From: Natribaculum luteum
GTDB taxonomy: Archaea > Halobacteriota > Halobacteria > Halobacteriales > Natrialbaceae
Assembly: GCF_023008545.1 (NCBI RefSeq)
Contig: NZ_CP095397.1
Location: 1,798,001-1,862,000 of the forward strand
Length of the DNA stretch: 64,000 nt
Direction of reading: 5' to 3'
Positions 1 to 8,108 of the stretch are shown one piece after another. The stretch's first letter is position 1, and each line of letters begins with the position of its first letter. The notes below the pieces were generated by a model. That model worked only from the letters and a program-made list of their open reading frames with translations. It made no database searches and was not told the DNA's origin. The position numbers were made by a program, and so were the translations under genes.

Positions 1-1622
1 TCGGCTTCGAGGACTGTCATCTCGCCAGTCGTGAGCGTCCCCGTCTTGTCGAAGACGACGACGTCGACGTCCCGGAGCCGTTCGAAGACGGTCTCGTCGA
101 AGACGACGATCCCCCGCTCCATCGCCTCCTGGATGCTCGAGGCGACCGAAAGCGGCGTCGCGAAGCCAAGCGCCCACGGACTCGAGACGATCACGGTCAG
201 GAGCACGGCCAGCAGCGTCGCCGTCGGACTCGCGCCGAGGAGGAACCGTACCACGCCGACCACGGCGGCGGCACCCAGGACGAGCGGGAGGGCAGTCGCG
301 GCGAGTCGCTCGGCACGGCGCTGCACACCGTGTTCTGCAGACTGGAGGTCCCAGACGTCGCGCGTGAGTCGGTCGATGCTGCTCGTCGTCTCCGTGCCCA
401 CTTCGACGACCGCCGCGTCGCCCGTGACGACCGAGCCACCGACGACGTCGTCGCCGGCTCGTTTCGAGACCGGGAGCGACTCCCCGGTGACGACGGCCTC
501 GTCGACCGTACAGCCGCCGTCGACGAGCGTCCCGTCGACCGGAATTCGCTCGCCCTGCCGGACGAGAACCCGGTCGCCGGGCTCGAGGTCCCCCACCGGG
601 ACGTCGCTCGTCGTCCCACCCGGTTCGTACCGCCGTGCCTCGTCGACCTGCGAGACCGTCAGGTCCGTGAGCCGATTCATCGCGCGCCGTTTGGCCGTCT
701 CCTCGTAGAACGACGCTGCCATCACCACGGCGGCGACCACGATTGTCAGATCGTAGTAGACGTCGATCCGTCCCGTGAGGCCGGCGACCGTCCCGTAGAG
801 GTAGGCGCTCACGATCGTCAGCGTCGCCAGCAGGTCGGTGCTCGGACGTCGCATCTTCAGGCTGACGTACGCACCGCGCAGGAGCGGCATCCCCGTGAAG
901 TAGAGGATCGCTCCCGTCAGCACGGAGAACAGCCGCACGAACGCCAGTCCGTCGAAGCCGCCGAAGCTGTCACGGAACAGCGCCAGCATCCCCGCGTCGG
1001 AGAACGACGCGAGATACACCGGATACAGGACCGCGACGTAGGGGACCAGCATGAACATCCCGAAGACGACGCCGACGATGTACCGAAACTCGAGTACGTC
1101 GTCCGTCCGGCGCTTCCGGAGGCCGTGCATCTCCCGCGACCGCTGTGTTCCGCCCTCTTCGTCTGTGCCACTCGCTTCCTCGCGAAGGTACGCCGTGTAG
1201 CCGACCGTACTCAGCGCGTCCCTGAGTTCGCGTTTCGACACGCGATCGGGGTCGTGGTCGACTCGCACGACCTCCGTGACGTAACTCGCCGCCGCGCTCT
1301 CGACGCCGTCGCGAGCCTCGGCGACCGACTCGAGAAACGACTCGCACATCGCCGAGTGCATCCCGTCGACCCGAAAGAACGTGCGGGCCAGTGCGTCGTT
1401 TGCGTACTCGACGTCGGATCGCTGCGTCCGACCGTGCGTTTCCTCGCCGTGAGAAGGTTCGACGGCGCTTTCGTCTCCGGCTTCGACTGTCCCGAGCGTC
1501 TCGTACACGTCTCGACAGCCGGACGAACAGAACTGCTCGCCGGACTCGGCTTCGACGGCCGACCCGGAGGGTGCCGTCCCACACAGTGTGCAACGGTCAC
1601 TCCCCTCTCGTCGATCACTCAC
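1..1622 (-). CDS. Heavy-metal translocating P-type ATPase (3' end cut by window)
   Basis: P1B-type metal pump of the cytoplasmic membrane; about 540 N-terminal residues are visible and the nucleotide-binding domain runs off the left edge. I chose the GTG at 1622; a second in-frame GTG lies 12 nt upstream. In order: a TRASH/YHS-like metal site with Cys11, Cys14, Cys32 and Cys36; an HMA-like domain whose loop reads GMHSAMC (about 87-93), with the first cysteine replaced by serine; several membrane helices; the actuator TGES; the membrane motif SPW (about 481-483) where CPC or SPC is usual; and the phosphorylation motif DKTGTLT (Asp about 524). The family is clear. The transported metal is not, because SPW does not match the well-studied copper or zinc signatures. 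Confidence 0.93.
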   Translation of the reverse strand, partial: MSDRREGSDRCTLCGTAPSGSAVEAESGEQFCSSGCRDVYETLGTVEAGDESAVEPSHGEETHGRTQRSDVEYANDALARTFFRVDGMHSAMCESFLESVAEARDGVESAAASYVTEVVRVDHDPDRVSKRELRDALSTVGYTAYLREEASGTDEEGGTQRSREMHGLRKRRTDDVLEFRYIVGVVFGMFMLVPYVAVLYPVYLASFSDAGMLALFRDSFGGFDGLAFVRLFSVLTGAILYFTGMPLLRGAYVSLKMRRPSTDLLATLTIVSAYLYGTVAGLTGRIDVYYDLTIVVAAVVMAASFYEETAKRRAMNRLTDLTVSQVDEARRYEPGGTTSDVPVGDLEPGDRVLVRQGERIPVDGTLVDGGCTVDEAVVTGESLPVSKRAGDDVVGGSVVTGDAAVVEVGTETTSSIDRLTRDVWDLQSAEHGVQRRAERLAATALPLVLGAAAVVGVVRFLLGASPTATLLAVLLTVIVSSPWALGFATPLSVASSIQEAMERGIVVFDETVFERLRDVDVVVFDKTGTLTTGEMTVLEA

Positions 1623-1908
1623 ACGCGAACAGTGCACGCTCGAGGGCAATAACAGTGGCGTCAGAACGTGCAGCGAACGGCGGTGACCGCCCGGCACGTT
1701 CGACGTCGGGACGTTCGTCGACATCGTCAGAAAAGGAGACGAGTAACTCGTCAAACCGCTTCGAGGCGGTCGTCACACGTCTCGAGTGCGGCTTGCTTCC
1801 CGCTGGGGTAGTTTGTCATGGTCGCCGCCGCCGCCGTCGTCGAGAATGCCTTTCACCACGTTCATCTCTTCGGTACGTTCCTCCTGGTCGTAGCTTGGAG
1901 CCGTCGAC
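1623..1908. other. Intergenic spacer before the provirus, no convincing gene
   Basis: No ORF here looks protein-like at full length. On the minus strand 1751-1819 encodes a 22-residue peptide beginning [18 protein letters not shown]. It reads like the start of a real protein but stops at once, so it may be a gene remnant left beside the integration site. The promoter of the P-type ATPase must also lie here. Confidence 0.4.
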
Positions 1909-2001
1909 GCGTCGGAAGCCCCGAAAACAACGGGTTCGAACTCTCTACTCGGGAGTTCGGTTTAGTCGTAGAACGTGACGTCTGCTGACGGGCGCGACGG
2001 G
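1909..2001. repeat. attL, left 93-bp direct repeat of the provirus
   Basis: Matches 20633-20725 over 93 bp with one mismatch (position 1920). The last 13 bases (1989-2001) equal the 3' terminal part of the tRNA-Arg gene at 20713-20785, after which the two copies diverge completely. The repeat also contains the tRNA-distal hairpin (1937-1959). An integrase gene begins 49 bp further in. This is the attachment-site duplication expected from tyrosine-integrase insertion into a tRNA gene. Confidence 0.92.
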
Positions 2002-2049
2002 TCTTCACCACCGCGCTTGCTGCCACTTTTGGGGTTTCGAGATTCATGA

Positions 2050-3090
2050 TCACTGCTGGATTTCTCTCCATCGGCGGTCTGCTTTCTCGCGCTTCGATGC
2101 GCGGTCGTAGTGCTTGTCGAGAATCTGGTTCGAGGCATCGAGTCGATCGGAAACGATCCCTCGAGCGACCCCCTCGTTACGGTACTTCGTGACTCGAGCT
2201 TTCCGGAGATCGTGAGGTGACCGGGTCGAGGGGCACTTGCACGCCGTGTTGTACGACGTCCACTCGCACGTCTCCGGATCTTCGTCGTGGGGACACTCGT
2301 CGCCGATCTGGCACGGCTTGGTCCACCTGTAGACGATGTTCCGGAGCGTCGAGGGCGCGACGCGTCCCTGGGCGGTCGAAACGAGCGGTCGTCGACCCTC
2401 GTCGTCGGTCACCGTCTTTCGAGGACCGGAAATGTAATCGCGTAGCGTCTGTGCCACCCGGTCGCTGATTCGGTTGACCCGTTCGCCGCCCTCGTCGTTC
2501 TTCAACGGCGTTCCCGTCTCCGGTCGGTGAACGAACTCGACCGTCGGTTTCCGTCCATCGAGTTCGCAGTCACCGACGTCGAGCGCGCGGATACCACCGA
2601 GGCGGGCACCCGTATGCCAGATGAGCAAGAACACCACGTGGTCCCGGCTCGCGTACTCGTACCGGTCCAGGTACTCGAGGATCGGCGGGATTCGCTCGGG
2701 GACCATCGTGCTGTCGCTCACCTCCTGGCCCGGTGAGAGACTTGGGAGCGGAACCTTCAGATACAGATCCTCGTGAACCGCTTCGATCTCCCCGCAGAAC
2801 TTCAGGAACGACCGAACAGTCGTCAACACCGAGTGGAGCGTCTTCGGGGCGATCTCCTCGTCTTGCCCCTTCGAATACCCGCCTTCGCGTCGCCACACGC
2901 GGAAGTGGTAGAGATCCCGGCCCGACAACTCGTTCATGTTGTCGATTCCGGCCTCTTCGCGACACCACTCGACGAACGCGCGCAGGTGACTCCGGTGTGA
3001 AACGCGCGTCCACTCCGCGTTGCTGTCACGCATCGCGTCCAGGTGGAGCTTGACGGCCTGCTCGGGTGTGATCGGCTCGAGGCCGCTCAC
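2050..3090 (-). CDS. int: SNJ2-type tyrosine integrase
   Basis: Site-specific recombinase of 346 residues that would integrate and excise the element at tRNA-Arg. The N-terminal core-binding (SAM-like) domain spans about 10-105. The catalytic domain shows Arg163 (HTGARLGG), a likely Lys197, His293 and Arg296 (SPHDLRKAR), and the nucleophile Tyr328 (DKHYDR). A cysteine-rich insert with Cys at 260, 266, 275, 284 and 286 precedes the HxxR box and probably binds zinc. The start overlaps the stop of the next gene upstream by 4 nt, so int is last in a three-gene operon. The stop lies 49 bp from attL, the usual position for an integrase. Confidence 0.93.
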   Translation of the reverse strand: MSGLEPITPEQAVKLHLDAMRDSNAEWTRVSHRSHLRAFVEWCREEAGIDNMNELSGRDLYHFRVWRREGGYSKGQDEEIAPKTLHSVLTTVRSFLKFCGEIEAVHEDLYLKVPLPSLSPGQEVSDSTMVPERIPPILEYLDRYEYASRDHVVFLLIWHTGARLGGIRALDVGDCELDGRKPTVEFVHRPETGTPLKNDEGGERVNRISDRVAQTLRDYISGPRKTVTDDEGRRPLVSTAQGRVAPSTLRNIVYRWTKPCQIGDECPHDEDPETCEWTSYNTACKCPSTRSPHDLRKARVTKYRNEGVARGIVSDRLDASNQILDKHYDRASKREKADRRWREIQQ

Positions 3091-3377
3091 CTATTCTCCC
3101 CCCAGTTCGACGCGTGACCTTTCGGCCCAAAGCCCACGGACGCTTTCTCCTCGGCGTCGTCGCGCTCGTACAGCTGATCGGCGATCGCCGTCTGGATCGC
3201 TCGCCCGGAGCGCTGCCGTGGTTCGGACTCCGGACAGTGGTAGTCGTCGACGCGAGCAGCGAGGTCGTCCATCGAGACGAGGAGTTCGCACAGAACCGCG
3301 TTCTGGTAGCGCAGTTCCGTCGCGATCGCCTCGAGGGCGTCGGCCTGTCGCTCGAGTGCGTGGAACTCGTCGCTCAC
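3087..3377 (-). CDS. Small coiled-coil accessory protein of the int operon (SNJ2 Orf2-like by position)
   Basis: A 96-residue protein with a long amphipathic, probably coiled-coil N-terminal half (about 5-45) and a charged tail. No domain is recognised. It overlaps int by 4 nt and the next upstream gene by 4 nt, so the three are translationally coupled. In SNJ2 two small proteins encoded with the integrase are reported to stimulate integration; the same arrangement here suggests the same role. The functional assignment rests on position and size, not on a motif. Confidence 0.75.
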   Translation of the reverse strand: MSDEFHALERQADALEAIATELRYQNAVLCELLVSMDDLAARVDDYHCPESEPRQRSGRAIQTAIADQLYERDDAEEKASVGFGPKGHASNWGENR

Positions 3378-3628
3378 GCAGAACCACCCCGGAGGGAGTC
3401 GTAGGGGCCGGCACGCGTCAGCAACCGGAGGTCGTCACGGTGAACGGTTTCACCGGACGCGAGGTTGTGCAAGTGGTCGAACTCGGGATCGTAGTCGTCA
3501 CCAGCGTAGGTGCGCGCGCACTCGGCACACCAGAAGTGGTTGTTCGTCGCTTCCCAGCTGCGATGGCCGCGGGGGCAAACCCACTTCCATCGATCTGTCT
3601 CATCATCCAAGTCGATCGTCGTCACCAT
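3374..3628 (-). CDS. Small zinc-finger accessory protein of the int operon (SNJ2 Orf3-like by position)
   Basis: An 84-residue protein with a zinc-ribbon-like pair (WVCPRGH about 14-20 and FWCAEC about 30-35) and an acidic C-terminal half. I chose the ATG at 3628 rather than the longer ORF to 3862 because a TATA-like element (TTTTA, 3651-3660) lies about 27 nt upstream, and the longer extension is low-complexity and crosses that promoter. It is first gene of the orf3-orf2-int operon. It is probably an accessory DNA-binding or directionality factor for the integrase. Confidence 0.75.
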   Translation of the reverse strand: MVTTIDLDDETDRWKWVCPRGHRSWEATNNHFWCAECARTYAGDDYDPEFDHLHNLASGETVHRDDLRLLTRAGPYDSLRGGSA

Positions 3629-3650
3629 CGGTCGTTGCTGACGGAGTTGT

Positions 3651-3660
3651 CCGTAAAAGG
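3651..3660 (-). promoter_or_regulatory. TATA-like element of the int operon
   Basis: On the minus strand it reads CCTTTTACGG. Its centre is about 27 nt upstream of the ATG at 3628, the spacing for leaderless haloarchaeal transcripts. Confidence 0.5.
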
Positions 3661-3825
3661 ACGAATCCTTGGGTGGTCGGTGAAAGTGAAAGTGGACGAC
3701 GGAATCGCTCTCGCGCCTGTTCTCGAGAGTGTCAGCCGCACTAGTCGAATTTCGGTGACTGTCGCGACAGGTGAAAGTAGTCCGGGCCGTGGGCTGTGAG
3801 CCGTGGGCCGATCGGTGCAATCGAG

Positions 3826-3939
3826 CGGGAGGTTTATCTCCCGCGGAATCGTGCGCTTGCATGCTTCCGTAACCTGGATACGGGAGCCAGGCGGGCCGGT
3901 GCCCCTAACACCGGGTCCGCATTCCTACTGAGGACCCGG
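3826..3939. ncRNA. Run of four consecutive stem-loops, candidate structured RNA or origin
   Basis: Four inverted repeats follow one another with no ORF across them: 3826-3831 with 3838-3843 (6 bp), 3873-3877 with 3887-3891 (5 bp), 3896-3901 with 3909-3914 (6 bp), and 3911-3918 with 3932-3939 (8 bp). The last two overlap, so they could be alternative structures. The block lies between the divergent int operon and the wHTH regulator gene. It could be a regulatory RNA, a replication structure, or chance in GC-rich DNA. Confidence 0.35.
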
Positions 3940-4119
3940 CCGGGTAGCGGCGGGTCCGTCTGACTTCCGTCACTGTGACCGAAACATCCCACTCACTTAT
4001 ACTTAACCGACCGTACGTTAATCTACAGAGTATCGTATGTTGCTACCAGTTAATCCAACCAGTATTGCTAAAATGCCAGCACAGCACGTACCAGTATGCG
4101 ACGACCGAGGGTATCGTGG

Positions 4120-4359
4120 ATGACACAAGCAGACGACCGAATCCTCGAGACCCTCGCCGATAGCGGTCTTATACTCTCTCCGCGCGTTTTGTCGGCTAAT
4201 ACGGACTATTCGAGACACTATCTGAGCACGCGACTCGGGAAGCTTCGCGATGCCGAACTCGTCGATCGCGTCGACGAAGGCCTCTATCAGATCACCGATC
4301 GAGGAAGGGCGTATCTCGAGGGCGACCTCGAGGCAGAGGTCTTAGAGAACAGCATTTAG
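4120..4359 (+). CDS. Winged-helix regulator (phiH1-repressor-like)
   Basis: A 79-residue wHTH protein resembling the phiH1-repressor family. The segments SPRVLSANTDYSRHYLSTRL and LRDAELVDRVDEGLYQITDRG give the recognition helix and the wing. I prefer ATG 4120 (MTQADDRIL, the usual family start). ATG 4096 is in frame and has an AT-rich TATA-like stretch about 25 nt upstream, so it is a serious alternative. It is divergent from the int operon, the usual place for a lysogeny regulator, which makes a repressor role likely but unproven. Confidence 0.8.
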   Translation: MTQADDRILETLADSGLILSPRVLSANTDYSRHYLSTRLGKLRDAELVDRVDEGLYQITDRGRAYLEGDLEAEVLENSI

Positions 4360-4461
4360 CGGTTTATTGAATCCACCACGATAAGTACAAAAGAACGTTC
4401 GTATCGCATTCCATTTTAATCACACTGGTACTTTTTTGTACCTACATTCTAACAATATCAC

Positions 4462-4875
4462 ATGCCAGAATGTGCCCGCTGTGGAGACTTCACGGATAAC
4501 AAACCATCTGGCCAGTACAACTATTGTGACGTATGCTTAGATCGGTTCGCAGCGATTGAGGCTAACGGTGTTGTGATTGAGCAGTCTGATGAACAAGATG
4601 GGTATCAGATCCTTGTGACAGCCCCAGACAGCGAATACAACGGTGGCACTGAACCGTCACAGACGGAGGCACTAGCCAGAGGAAAGTACATTGCAGACAA
4701 CGAGAACGTCGATGCAGTATTCAAATATAGTCACACTGGATCAATCTGGGAATTAGATGAGTTTCTCAAAGAACATCCAGATATTCGACAGGATGTCCAC
4801 GAACGTCTGAGACGTGTTCCAGAACGTCTTCCATCTTCGCGTTCCATTCTTGGCCGTATCCGAGATTTGTTTTAA
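4462..4875 (+). CDS. Zinc-ribbon protein of unknown function, low-GC cargo
   Basis: 137 residues. The N-terminus has two CxxC pairs (CARC and CDVC) that form a zinc ribbon in about residues 4-27. A middle domain follows (YQILVTAPD...ALARGKYIADN) and the protein ends in a basic tail. A TTTTTTG element 21-30 nt upstream of the ATG supports a leaderless start. Base composition is clearly poorer in GC than the structural genes, suggesting recent acquisition as cargo. Function is unknown. Confidence 0.75.
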   Translation: MPECARCGDFTDNKPSGQYNYCDVCLDRFAAIEANGVVIEQSDEQDGYQILVTAPDSEYNGGTEPSQTEALARGKYIADNENVDAVFKYSHTGSIWELDEFLKEHPDIRQDVHERLRRVPERLPSSRSILGRIRDLF

Positions 4876-4890
4876 ATCGGATGATAGAAC

Positions 4891-5724
4891 TCACTCAGAT
4901 TCTTCAGCTGCGATTCGGTGTTCTGGAAGGTGCCCGAGCGACCGAGACGCGTCTGCCGAGATCGTCACCGACTCCTCACCGACCGTCACCGGCCCATCGG
5001 CGACAGATCGAATCAACGCCGCGAGTTCTTCGCGGTAGGAACGCGGCCGTTCTTCGATAATCTGTATCGACGCGCTCGCCGGATCGGGATAGGCACGGTT
5101 CGACAGATAACAGTGAACGAATAGCTCTCGGACGTCTCGAGGTGCCTCGTCGAGATACCAGGGTAACGAGAACTCCTCGAGTTTCGACTTCTTCCCGAGC
5201 GGTGCACCGAGCACGTACAACACCCGCCCAAGGATCGCCCCGTCTTCGCCGGGTCGGATAACCGGACCGCGATCGTCGTCGGCCTCGTCGTGCACCGTGT
5301 ATCCGACGTCGGCCAGCTCGAGCGCGTCGATCACGTGCGAGTTGAACCCGCGCTCGTTCAGGACGAACAGCGGTTGCCAGTTCTGCTGATTGATCGACCC
5401 GCCGGAATAGACGTTCGCGACGAGCGCGTTCAACGCGGTGAAGGTGTCGTCGTCGTAGGTGACCTCGAGCCAGCCGTGCTCGCGTGCCGCCCGGAGCCCC
5501 GCGACGACGTTGGGCGTCTTCTCGTAGTCCACCCACGACCGAACGCGACCGACGGGTAACTCGAGCGCGTTCGCGATTGCCGTGTACCCCTCGTCCGGGT
5601 TGTCGATGCGATAGGCTGCCACGCGACGGTACTGCTTGACAGCCGTCCAGGCGTCGTCGTAGGCCCCGCCGTCGTAGGTGCGCGCGAGGTCGCGTTCCTC
5701 GAGTAACGACTCGTCTCGATCCAT
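4891..5724 (-). CDS. HTH protein with degenerate LAGLIDADG domain
   Basis: 277 residues from ATG 5724 (a GTG at 5754 would add 10 residues; positions below count from that longer start). Residues about 30-80 look like a helix-turn-helix (YTAIANALELPVGRVRSWV). The rest follows the LAGLIDADG homing-endonuclease pattern: first helix LNALVANVYSGGSI (108-121), linker LGAPLGKKSK, then second helix ELFVHCYLSNRAY (210-222). The catalytic acid of each LAGLIDADG motif is replaced (Gly and Asn), so cleavage is unlikely. It may be a DNA-binding regulator derived from such an enzyme, as WhiA is in bacteria. It ends convergently with the zinc-ribbon gene. Confidence 0.7.
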   Translation of the reverse strand: MDRDESLLEERDLARTYDGGAYDDAWTAVKQYRRVAAYRIDNPDEGYTAIANALELPVGRVRSWVDYEKTPNVVAGLRAAREHGWLEVTYDDDTFTALNALVANVYSGGSINQQNWQPLFVLNERGFNSHVIDALELADVGYTVHDEADDDRGPVIRPGEDGAILGRVLYVLGAPLGKKSKLEEFSLPWYLDEAPRDVRELFVHCYLSNRAYPDPASASIQIIEERPRSYREELAALIRSVADGPVTVGEESVTISADASRSLGHLPEHRIAAEESE

Positions 5725-5754
5725 AGGTGGAGGTGAGAGTGATTGGTCAAACAC

Positions 5755-6035
5755 CTATCGCTTTGGCGAAGTTAGAGCAAAATCGCAAGACGGCGTAGGT
5801 TCAAGGGGCCGCTGTAGGGTAGATAGCGTTCGCTGATTATCACATCTGAAAGTCCTATCAATTCAATTGACTGTCAGCTACCTTTAACTATATATGGCCG
5901 TAGTTACGTGGGAACTACCAGCGCCAAGCCGGACGTCGGAAAGCGCGCTGGGATGGTATTGCTACCCAATCCCCCTACGCGCGTTCGGTGGTTCCACACC
6001 ACCGTTCATAATCTTTCCGCCGTTCGCAGGGTGCT
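5755..6035. other. Intergenic region with the pilin promoter
   Basis: No convincing ORF. A TATA-like CATAATCTT at about 6007-6015 lies some 25 nt before the pilin ATG at 6036. Starting at about 5890 the sequence is AT-rich. The left half should contain the promoter of the leftward gene. Confidence 0.4.
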
Positions 6036-6614
6036 ATGGTAAATATGGATCTAAAGAAATACAGATCGAAGTTGATCGGAAGTAAAGAGGAACGAGCAGT
6101 CTCACCCGTGATCGGCGTGATTCTGATGGTCGCGATCACGGTGATTCTTGCGGCTGTAATTGCGGCGTTCGTTCTTGATATTGGTAACAATATGGGTGAA
6201 CCAGCGCCCACTACTGCAGCTGAAATAGATATGAACTCTGATTGGCAGCCAGACTCTTCTGGCACAACTCCCGACGCTGAGCTATTCTATCTGAGTCATT
6301 CATCAGGGGACTCTATTGCTAATGGCAACGTGAAAGTCATTCTTCGTGATAGTGATGGTGGTGAAATTGCGTCATTAGATGCTACCGATTCTGATACCGT
6401 GGGTGGCTCAGCTAGTTCTGACGAAACGACGATTGAAACCGAACTAAATGATGATTTCGGTGCAGGTGCTACCCTTACCGTGAGTGTTAGTCACACCGGC
6501 TCGGGTGACGGGGTAAACCTCTACTCGGATCTTGATGGCGAAGTAGAGGTCCAATTGGTTGATTCTGCATCTGATACTACAGTCACCACAGCAACCTTCG
6601 AGACTGACCCCTAG
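6036..6614 (+). CDS. Archaeal type IV pilin-like protein
   Basis: 192 residues. The N-terminus is an archaeal class III signal: a basic leader ending KEERA, then the conserved VSPVIGVILMVAITVILAAV hydrophobic helix (about 22-45) and an Asp/Thr/Ser-rich secreted domain. PibD-type peptidase would cleave before the helix, and the product would join a surface pilus. It is a host-type gene inside a provirus, with lower GC than its neighbours, so it is probably cargo that alters adhesion of the lysogen or receptor exposure. No pilus ATPase or platform gene is nearby, so it would depend on host machinery. Confidence 0.88.
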   Translation: MVNMDLKKYRSKLIGSKEERAVSPVIGVILMVAITVILAAVIAAFVLDIGNNMGEPAPTTAAEIDMNSDWQPDSSGTTPDAELFYLSHSSGDSIANGNVKVILRDSDGGEIASLDATDSDTVGGSASSDETTIETELNDDFGAGATLTVSVSHTGSGDGVNLYSDLDGEVEVQLVDSASDTTVTTATFETDP

Positions 6615-6700
6615 AAGCTGATACCCATCCCTCATTTGTTATTTTAATAATCAACCAGAGGTATCTACACAAATCTATCGTATTAGATATTTCTCTACCG

Positions 6701-6955
6701 TCATCTACTTTCAATCGTTGTGCAATATCGAAGTTTAATCACTGATGTATTCGAAATTCCTTGGATCGTTTTTGGATCGTACTCTCCTCGAGTGTCCTGA
6801 ATATCCTCTTCGCTCTCGAGCAAATGAGTTAACGCCGCGTCGATTACCACACTCACCGGCGAGTCGTCGTACTAGTCGGCGGCGACGATCGCGCTCGCCT
6901 GCTCGATTTTACGCTGTCGTTCGTCGGTGAGCTTCAGACTGGTGCCTTCTATGAC
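6701..6955 (-). pseudogene. Broken copy of the small ribbon-helix-like gene at 7604-7864
   Basis: The minus-strand translation aligns along its whole length with the intact gene: GTSLKLTDERQRKIEQAS, then an in-frame TAG where the intact copy has Glu, then YDDSPVSVVIDAALTHLLES, QNTR-like and NTSVIKLRYC segments. The start codon is also lost (GTC ATA GAA GGC in place of ATG ACC AAA CGC). The copies have the same orientation and flank the gene at 7036-7578, suggesting a duplication or recombination event that brought that gene in. Confidence 0.85.
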
Positions 6956-7035
6956 GTCCTTGTAAGTAGCTAATCCCCAGTTCAGATAGTCATAGAAAAA
7001 GACAAATTCTATCACTTATATCTGGGAATGTAACT

Positions 7036-7578
7036 ATGACGTTATTACAAGCGCAACAGAAAACACTTGCATCCTATCTCGCCAATGGAGAGTCGGCGAT
7101 CACTGCGTCTACCGAGGGATCAGTCACATACCTTCTAACTGATCGAAGATTTATCACGTATCGTGAGGACGACGACAGAACAATCTCAGTTACATCTCAG
7201 TTTTTGGATAATTTGGGTGGGGTACGTATCCGAAAAGAAGAGGGAAACAATTTCAATACCGACAGTCTAGCAGTCGGATTGATTTCACTCTTGACCGGTG
7301 TTGTCACCTTAGCTCTTCAAGGACTGATGCCAGGAGGACTCTCTGAAATGTTCCTCTTGATTGGTGTTGCTGGGGTTCTCATCGGTGTAATTGCACTCGT
7401 ATATGTCTTTGATACTGAAGATGATCAGATATCTATCCAATTGCGGACTCCAGAGGGAGAGGTTGTCGAATCACTACAACTGAATGAGGATTCTATGGAA
7501 TTTGCTGAGGCCGTCTCAAAGGCTGCAAGCAACACTCATACGCCAGACGAGGAGCACGTCAAAACAGTGTCAGCCTAA
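7036..7578 (+). CDS. PH-like membrane protein of unknown function
   Basis: 180 residues. The first 60 resemble the start of bacterial PH-like domains (SVTYLLTDRRFITYRED). Two membrane helices follow at about 76-95 and 105-122, then a C-terminal domain (YVFDTEDDQISIQLRTPEGE) that could be a second PH-like half. It is AT-rich relative to the window, has a TATA-like stretch about 20 nt upstream, and sits between two copies of an unrelated small gene. It looks like horizontally acquired cargo. Role unknown. Confidence 0.75.
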   Translation: MTLLQAQQKTLASYLANGESAITASTEGSVTYLLTDRRFITYREDDDRTISVTSQFLDNLGGVRIRKEEGNNFNTDSLAVGLISLLTGVVTLALQGLMPGGLSEMFLLIGVAGVLIGVIALVYVFDTEDDQISIQLRTPEGEVVESLQLNEDSMEFAEAVSKAASNTHTPDEEHVKTVSA

Positions 7579-7603
7579 CGTTCTGATTTCAAATACCATT
7601 TTC

Positions 7604-7864
7604 CTATCTCCACTTACTCACAACGGAAGTCCGGTAGCGAAGACCGATTACCGAGGTGTTTGCTACCTTTTGAATCGTCTCGGGATCGACCTCGCCTCGA
7701 GCGTCCTGGATGTTCTGTTCACTCTCGAGTAGATGCGTCAAGGCGGCGTCGATCACGACGGACATCGGCGGGTCGTCGTACTCATCTGCGGCGACGATCG
7801 AGCTCGCCTGCTCGAGCTTTCGCTGTCGTTCGTCGGTGAGCTTCAGGCTGGTTCGCTTGGTCAT
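7604..7864 (-). CDS. Small conserved haloarchaeal protein (DUF7386-like, RHH-like)
   Basis: 86 residues starting MTKRTSLKLTDERQRKLEQA, then a helical segment VVIDAALTHLLESEQN. The short beta strand followed by two helices is the ribbon-helix-helix pattern of small DNA-binding or antitoxin-like proteins. This is the intact partner of the pseudogene at 6701-6955. No toxin gene is adjacent, so an antitoxin role is not supported. Confidence 0.75.
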   Translation of the reverse strand: MTKRTSLKLTDERQRKLEQASSIVAADEYDDPPMSVVIDAALTHLLESEQNIQDARGEVDPETIQKVANTSVIGLRYRTSVVSKWR

Positions 7865-8108
7865 GGTTTAAACGAGTGTATGCACGGGGGGTCGATTCGC
7901 GTCGGTCGTGGGTGACCGACCGGTCTGTTCTTTAAGTGTGGGGGTCGGGGTGTGGCGTGATCGGCGCGGGTGCCGGTCGGATCGAGTTCGATTCTATGCA
8001 CTCGAGCGGCCCATTGCCCACGGCAGGGTGCATACATCGAGGATCGCGTATACATCTGAGCGCAACCCCAGGGGGTCCGATCTGAGAACCCCGTTCCACG
8101 ACTCTCGA

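Noticed and set aside
330-1652. Long plus-strand open frame of 440 codons.
   Set aside because: Antisense to the P-type ATPase; arginine-rich composition typical of shadow frames in GC-rich DNA.
5894-6085. 63-codon ORF overlapping the pilin start.
   Set aside because: It includes the pilin promoter and runs out of frame into the pilin leader; no conserved feature.
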